Translations under genes and position numbers: made by a program
NCBI GenBank assembly: GCA_041752315.1
Contig: JBGSHJ010000046.1
Coordinates: forward strand, 1 to 64,000
Length of the DNA stretch: 64,000 nucleotides
Reading direction: 5' to 3'
Source: SYFY01 sp041752315
GTDB lineage: Bacteria > Pseudomonadota > Gammaproteobacteria > Pseudomonadales > Azotimanducaceae
The notes under the pieces: model-generated
What the model was told of the DNA's origin: nothing
The model's database searches: none
The model's input: only the letters and a program-made list of their open reading frames with translations
Part shown: piece by piece, positions 60,982 to 64,000 of the stretch
Layout: every line of letters starts with the position of its first letter
How positions within the stretch are numbered: the first letter of the stretch is position 1

Positions 60982-62063
60982 GACACTTCTTCCTCGACAA
61001 ATCCCTTCCAGCCACTCATGTAAGTGATGAACGGTGCGCTCAGCCCTTCATTGGCAAGATAGGCGCGGCTGACGGGTGGCCTGCGTGGAATGAAGCCAGG
61101 ATTGGACTGCAGTTGTGCCGGATAATCGTGATGGAGTATCGCGACCCTGCCAAGCAGCACGAAGTCCGCACCATGATCAAGCGCCCGCTGGGCATCGGCG
61201 GGATTGTGAATCTTGCCCGCCACACCTACCGGCACACTTCGCCGATCAAGATCGGCAAACCAGCTGATCAGTGGTTGAGACTTGAAAGCTTCTTCCTCCG
61301 GCAACTTGAAACAGTCCCACAGCGAAAGATCCAGATAGTCGACCAGTCCGGAGTCGATCAGCTGCTGCGCAAGGCTGCGGATTTCACCCAGTTGCATCCC
61401 AAAGCGTTCAGGTGACAAGCGAATACCAACGTTGAAGTCAGCACGGCACACCGAACGGATGCCGTGCAGGATATCGAAAATCAACCGGCTGCGATTGGCC
61501 AGGGAGCCACCAAATCGGTCCGTGCGCTGGTTTGTTTCAGGGCTGAGGAACTGACACAGGATATAACCATGCGCGCCATGCAACTCGACACCGTGAAAAC
61601 CCGCCTCTTCTGCTCGTTTTGCTGCGGCAATGAAATCAGCACCAAGCGCCTCGACTTCCGCCGTTGAAAGGCCACGCGCGCCGGTGGCAGGATCGTCAGA
61701 GGGACAGACCGGATCCTGACCGACCAGGGTTTTTGGCGAACGATTGCCGGCATGGTGCAACTGCACGATGGCAAGGCTGTCATGTCCCCTGATGGTGCGG
61801 GCAAGATCGGTCAGGCCTCCGACATGCTGTTCACCAAATATGCCGAGCTGTCCGGAAAATCCCTGACCAACCGCCTGCACGTGCGCGGCACAGGTCATCG
61901 TCGCGCCAAAGCCACCCTTTGCCCGCAGCGAGAGCCAATGGTGTTCCTCTTCAGACAGCCGCCCATCTGCGTGGCTCTGACTGTTGGTCAGTGGCGCCAG
62001 CATGAAGCGGTTTTTCATCGCCGGTCCGCGTGGGAAAACCAGCGGTTCAAAAAGTCGGTTCAC
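60972..62063 (-). CDS. NADH:flavin oxidoreductase (Old Yellow Enzyme family)
   Basis: A 363-residue FMN-dependent ene-reductase-like TIM barrel. Start GTG 62063 (VNRLFEPLVFPRG) has GGGAG 5 bases upstream; a longer frame upstream is not supported and would overlap the divergent lipoprotein gene. Motifs include KNRFMLAPLTNSQSHADG, MTCAAHVQAVGQG, VQLHHAGNRS, FHGVELHGAHGYILCQFLSPETNQRTDRFGGSL and FVLLGRVAI. Substrate unknown. It does not carry a C-terminal 4Fe-4S/FAD extension and is thus a simple single-domain enzyme. Confidence 0.92.
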   Translation of the reverse strand: MNRLFEPLVFPRGPAMKNRFMLAPLTNSQSHADGRLSEEEHHWLSLRAKGGFGATMTCAAHVQAVGQGFSGQLGIFGEQHVGGLTDLARTIRGHDSLAIVQLHHAGNRSPKTLVGQDPVCPSDDPATGARGLSTAEVEALGADFIAAAKRAEEAGFHGVELHGAHGYILCQFLSPETNQRTDRFGGSLANRSRLIFDILHGIRSVCRADFNVGIRLSPERFGMQLGEIRSLAQQLIDSGLVDYLDLSLWDCFKLPEEEAFKSQPLISWFADLDRRSVPVGVAGKIHNPADAQRALDHGADFVLLGRVAILHHDYPAQLQSNPGFIPRRPPVSRAYLANEGLSAPFITYMSGWKGFVEEEVSAG

Positions 62064-62141
62064 GGTTGCTCCCGGATTGCAAAAGCGCTGCATTCTACAG
62101 GTGGGATTCGGTTCTGGCAGGGCTTCGCCGACTGTGCTTTC

Positions 62142-62477
62142 ATGACCTGCCTTTTTTCCGGGAAAACCTGCGTGTCCGGCAATGCTCAACTTTCGCTGAT
62201 TCTGAAGGCCCTGACGCTGGCTGCCACCCTGGTCTTTCTGGGTGCCTGCGCCGGGCGAATGGATGGTCGCGTTCAGTGCGACAGCCTGGTCGACACGGCA
62301 TGGAAGGAACTGGATCTCGCCAAGGCACAAGGCCTGGATGGCACCGTCAGTTACACCAAGGCAGCGAGCCTCATCGCGGCAGCCAAGGGCCAGCAGGTGA
62401 TCGAGCGCTTTCCCAGTTGTATCAACAAGGCCAAACGCGCCCGCGTATACATCGCCGAGTCGAGGGCGGGCAGATAG
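62142..62477 (+). CDS. small lipoprotein of unknown function
   Basis: A 111-residue lipoprotein whose lipobox FLGAC is at about residues 33-37 after a hydrophobic stretch (SLILKALTLAATLVFLGAC). ATG 62142 gives an N-terminal tail of about 17 residues before the hydrophobic core; a GTG at 62172 would make a more usual signal peptide. The mature part is short and helical with two cysteines (DGRVQCDSLVDTAWKELDLA, ERFPSCINKAKRARVYIAES), so a disulfide is possible. It is followed closely by a hairpin and the convergent cupin pseudogene. Confidence 0.65.
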   Translation: MTCLFSGKTCVSGNAQLSLILKALTLAATLVFLGACAGRMDGRVQCDSLVDTAWKELDLAKAQGLDGTVSYTKAASLIAAAKGQQVIERFPSCINKAKRARVYIAESRAGR

Positions 62478-62478
62478 A

Positions 62479-62500
62479 AAAACCCGGGTTACCGGGCTCG
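62479..62500 (-). terminator. rho-independent terminator for the minus-strand cupin gene
   Basis: On the minus strand the sequence reads CCCGG-TAAC-CCGGG followed by a run of five T, a short but proper intrinsic terminator, beginning 6 bases after the cupin stop at 62503. The same hairpin could serve the plus-strand lipoprotein gene, which ends a few bases before, though the T-tract is weak in that direction. Confidence 0.55.
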
Positions 62501-62502
62501 TT

Positions 62503-63170
62503 TCATCCAGCTTTCAACGGCCCTCGCGGCGCTGACTCCAGATCTGCCCAATGCAGATGGACCGGCCCACCGCAACTGAACAGGACAAATTCGACTCCGT
62601 CAGCGCCCGGTTCTTCCGGACCATTGCTGAAGCCACCTTCTACCAGGCGGATATCGCCCGTCTAGTACCGCCCTTCGGAACCGAATCGCATGTCCCCCGC
62701 CATGATGAAATACAGCGTGTCGTAGTCATGCCAGTGTTCCCCGGCCCGATAGCCGGGTACAAACCGCGTTCGCAAGGCCGACAGTCGGCCTTCGAGAAGT
62801 ACCTGCACAGGCCTGCCGGGTCGACAAACGCCTGCCACGGCCTGGAATCTGCGGTGATGTGCAGGGAGATGTCGCCCGGTTGCAGGTCTGGAGGCAAATC
62901 AAGGTGCGACCATGCACAACCGGAATCGCCAGCAGATACCTTCACGGGATTCCTGCGCCAGACCAGATCTCCGCGAGCCACTCGTGTGCCATCTGCCAGG
63001 GACGCAGAACCAGTCTGCACCAAGGCAAAGCCCGTGAGGTCACTGCTTGCGGCCGGACTCAACCGGACGGCCGACACCGGCAACGGGTGGTTCAGCAAAG
63101 CGATCTTCTGTACTCCCGGAGCTGTGGATCGCCAGGCCAGCTGACCGGGCGATATATGCTTCCAGGTCAT
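62503..63170 (-). pseudogene. cupin-domain protein gene broken by a frameshift and an in-frame stop
   Basis: The gene opens at ATG 63168-63170, overlapping the SDR stop as ATGA, and reads in one frame to about 62825 (MTWKHISPGQLAWRS ... ITADSRPWQAFV). The reading then continues in another frame as RPGRPVQVLLEGRL, with FVPGYRAGEHWHDYDTLYFI, a clear cupin metal motif, up to EGRY. There a TAG (62662-62664) interrupts, and the frame resumes as TGDIRLVEGGFSNGPEEPG ... LHWADLESAPRGPL to the end at 62503. One frameshift and one stop are therefore needed to explain it, unless they are sequence errors. Confidence 0.75.
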
Positions 63171-63943
63171 GCGAGTGATCCACCATCAACGCAGAGCACA
63201 GCGCCGTTGCAATACGTGGCATCGACGCCCAGGAAGTAGATCGCATCGGCAACCTCTTCGGGTGTGCCTGGACGCCCCATGGGTGAAACCATGAATCGGG
63301 TCAGTTCGCTGGCAAACGGGTTGAGTTCTGATTCCAGTACCGAACTCACCATATCCGTATCGACAAAACCCGGTGCGATGACATTGCTGCGCACACCCGA
63401 TCGCCCGTAGGCTTTTGCGAGCGAGCGTGTCAGGTTGATGATCCCCGCCTTGGCTGTGGCATAGGTGTGTGCATCATCCATTCCCCTGAGGCCACCGCCA
63501 CTCGAAACGTTGACGATGCTGCCGCTGGCTTGCGCACAGAAATGCTGCAGCGCCGCGTGGCAGAGAAAATACACGGAGTCCAGGTTGATTCGCAGTACCT
63601 CACGCCACTGCTCTGCGGTGGTGTCCTTCAGCGCCGACATCGAGCCTGGATTGCTCATGCCATGATTCCAGCCTACACCGGCGTTGTTGACAAGCCAGCC
63701 AAAACCACCCAGTTCCTGGGCTCGCCGCACCAGCAACCCGGCAGTACTTTCAACACCGACATCACCACTCTGAACAATGATGCGATGCCCGTTTTCTCCG
63801 GCCAGCATCCTTGTCTCGTCCAGCGCTGGCTGGCGTCGACCATTGGCGACCACCGTGAAGCCAGCCCTCGCAAACCGCAGCGCGGTGGCACGCCCAATCC
63901 CGCTGCCGGCACCAGTAACAATTACCGTTCGTGATTCTGTCAT
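63167..63943 (-). CDS. SDR-family oxidoreductase (3-oxoacyl-ACP reductase-like)
   Basis: A 258-residue short-chain dehydrogenase. The start MTESRTVIVTGAG at 63943 is preferred; a GTG at 63985 is the first in the frame. Motifs are VTGAGSGIGRATALRFA, LVNNAGVGWNHG, SIVNVSSGGGL, YATAKAGIINLTRSLAK and IAPGFVDTDMV, with the catalytic S, Y and K all present. VDGGSLA ends the protein. It is coupled to the broken cupin gene by an ATGA overlap, suggesting a lost functional pair. Confidence 0.9.
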   Translation of the reverse strand: MTESRTVIVTGAGSGIGRATALRFARAGFTVVANGRRQPALDETRMLAGENGHRIIVQSGDVGVESTAGLLVRRAQELGGFGWLVNNAGVGWNHGMSNPGSMSALKDTTAEQWREVLRINLDSVYFLCHAALQHFCAQASGSIVNVSSGGGLRGMDDAHTYATAKAGIINLTRSLAKAYGRSGVRSNVIAPGFVDTDMVSSVLESELNPFASELTRFMVSPMGRPGTPEEVADAIYFLGVDATYCNGAVLCVDGGSLA

Positions 63944-64000
63944 CGAAGTTCTTTCATGGAGGTTCTGTCCTGCAAATTCTGTCACGCGGGCTGGGCTGAA

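Noticed and set aside
1..64000. CRISPR arrays and prophage genes
   Set aside because: No regularly spaced repeats with unique spacers, and no phage structural, integrase or lysis genes, were seen.

Overview
The window looks like chromosome of an environmental, aerobic gammaproteobacterium with high G+C content. The best placement clue is the order metG-rsxABCDGE-nth, a gammaproteobacterial arrangement. Other clues are a class Ia ribonucleotide reductase with two ATP-cones, an OmpR-type winged helix fused to an NB-ARC ATPase, RNase T, GrxD and a DUF1631-GGDEF-EAL protein. No rRNA, tRNA, CRISPR array or intact mobile element was found. I cannot name a genus from the sequence alone.

Layout. 1-0.5 kb: tail of a probable AtzE-type amidase and an AtzH/HpxZ-like protein. 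0.57-7.6 kb: metG, the six-gene Rsx/Rnf ion-pumping electron-transfer operon, and nth. 7.7-13.1 kb: a small peptide with a colicin-V-type double-glycine leader, an LLM flavin/F420 oxidoreductase, murI coupled to a zinc-ribbon protein, rnt, grxD and a PatB-type C-S lyase. 13.2-15.4 kb: argD-argF behind four 10-bp-phased repeats. 15.5-20.7 kb: two c-di-GMP proteins. 20.8-29.8 kb: glpK, an 890-bp control region (DnaA box, paired NrdR boxes, three sets of tandem repeats), nrdA-nrdB and a penicillin-acylase-family hydrolase. 29.9-45.4 kb: mixed metabolism and repair genes, including an unusual Gfo/Idh/MocA-aldo/keto reductase fusion, YedK, an acyl-CoA dehydrogenase, a CoA transferase, the giant helicase Lhr, a degenerate GGDEF-EAL protein, glucokinase and a PRISE-like reductase. 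45.5-51.8 kb: a peptide/nickel-type ABC importer without its ATPases, a second LLM oxidoreductase, pyrophosphatase, a lipoprotein and an SDR.

51.8-58.1 kb is an accessory segment. A Tat-type epoxide hydrolase and a divergent winged-helix/NB-ARC/TPR regulator share an intergenic region with three 10-bp direct repeats. The pair is flanked by a multiply frameshifted GNAT acetyltransferase, further decayed DNA and an IS91-type transposase remnant. 58.1-64 kb holds a third LLM oxidoreductase, a tandem MmcQ protein, an MBL hydrolase, an Old Yellow Enzyme homologue, a lipoprotein, a broken cupin gene and an SDR.

The most interesting items are the ColV-like peptide at 7.7 kb, the helically phased repeats in front of argD and between the epoxide hydrolase and its probable regulator, the repeat-rich nrdA leader, and the traces of gene decay around 52, 57.8 and 62.8 kb.
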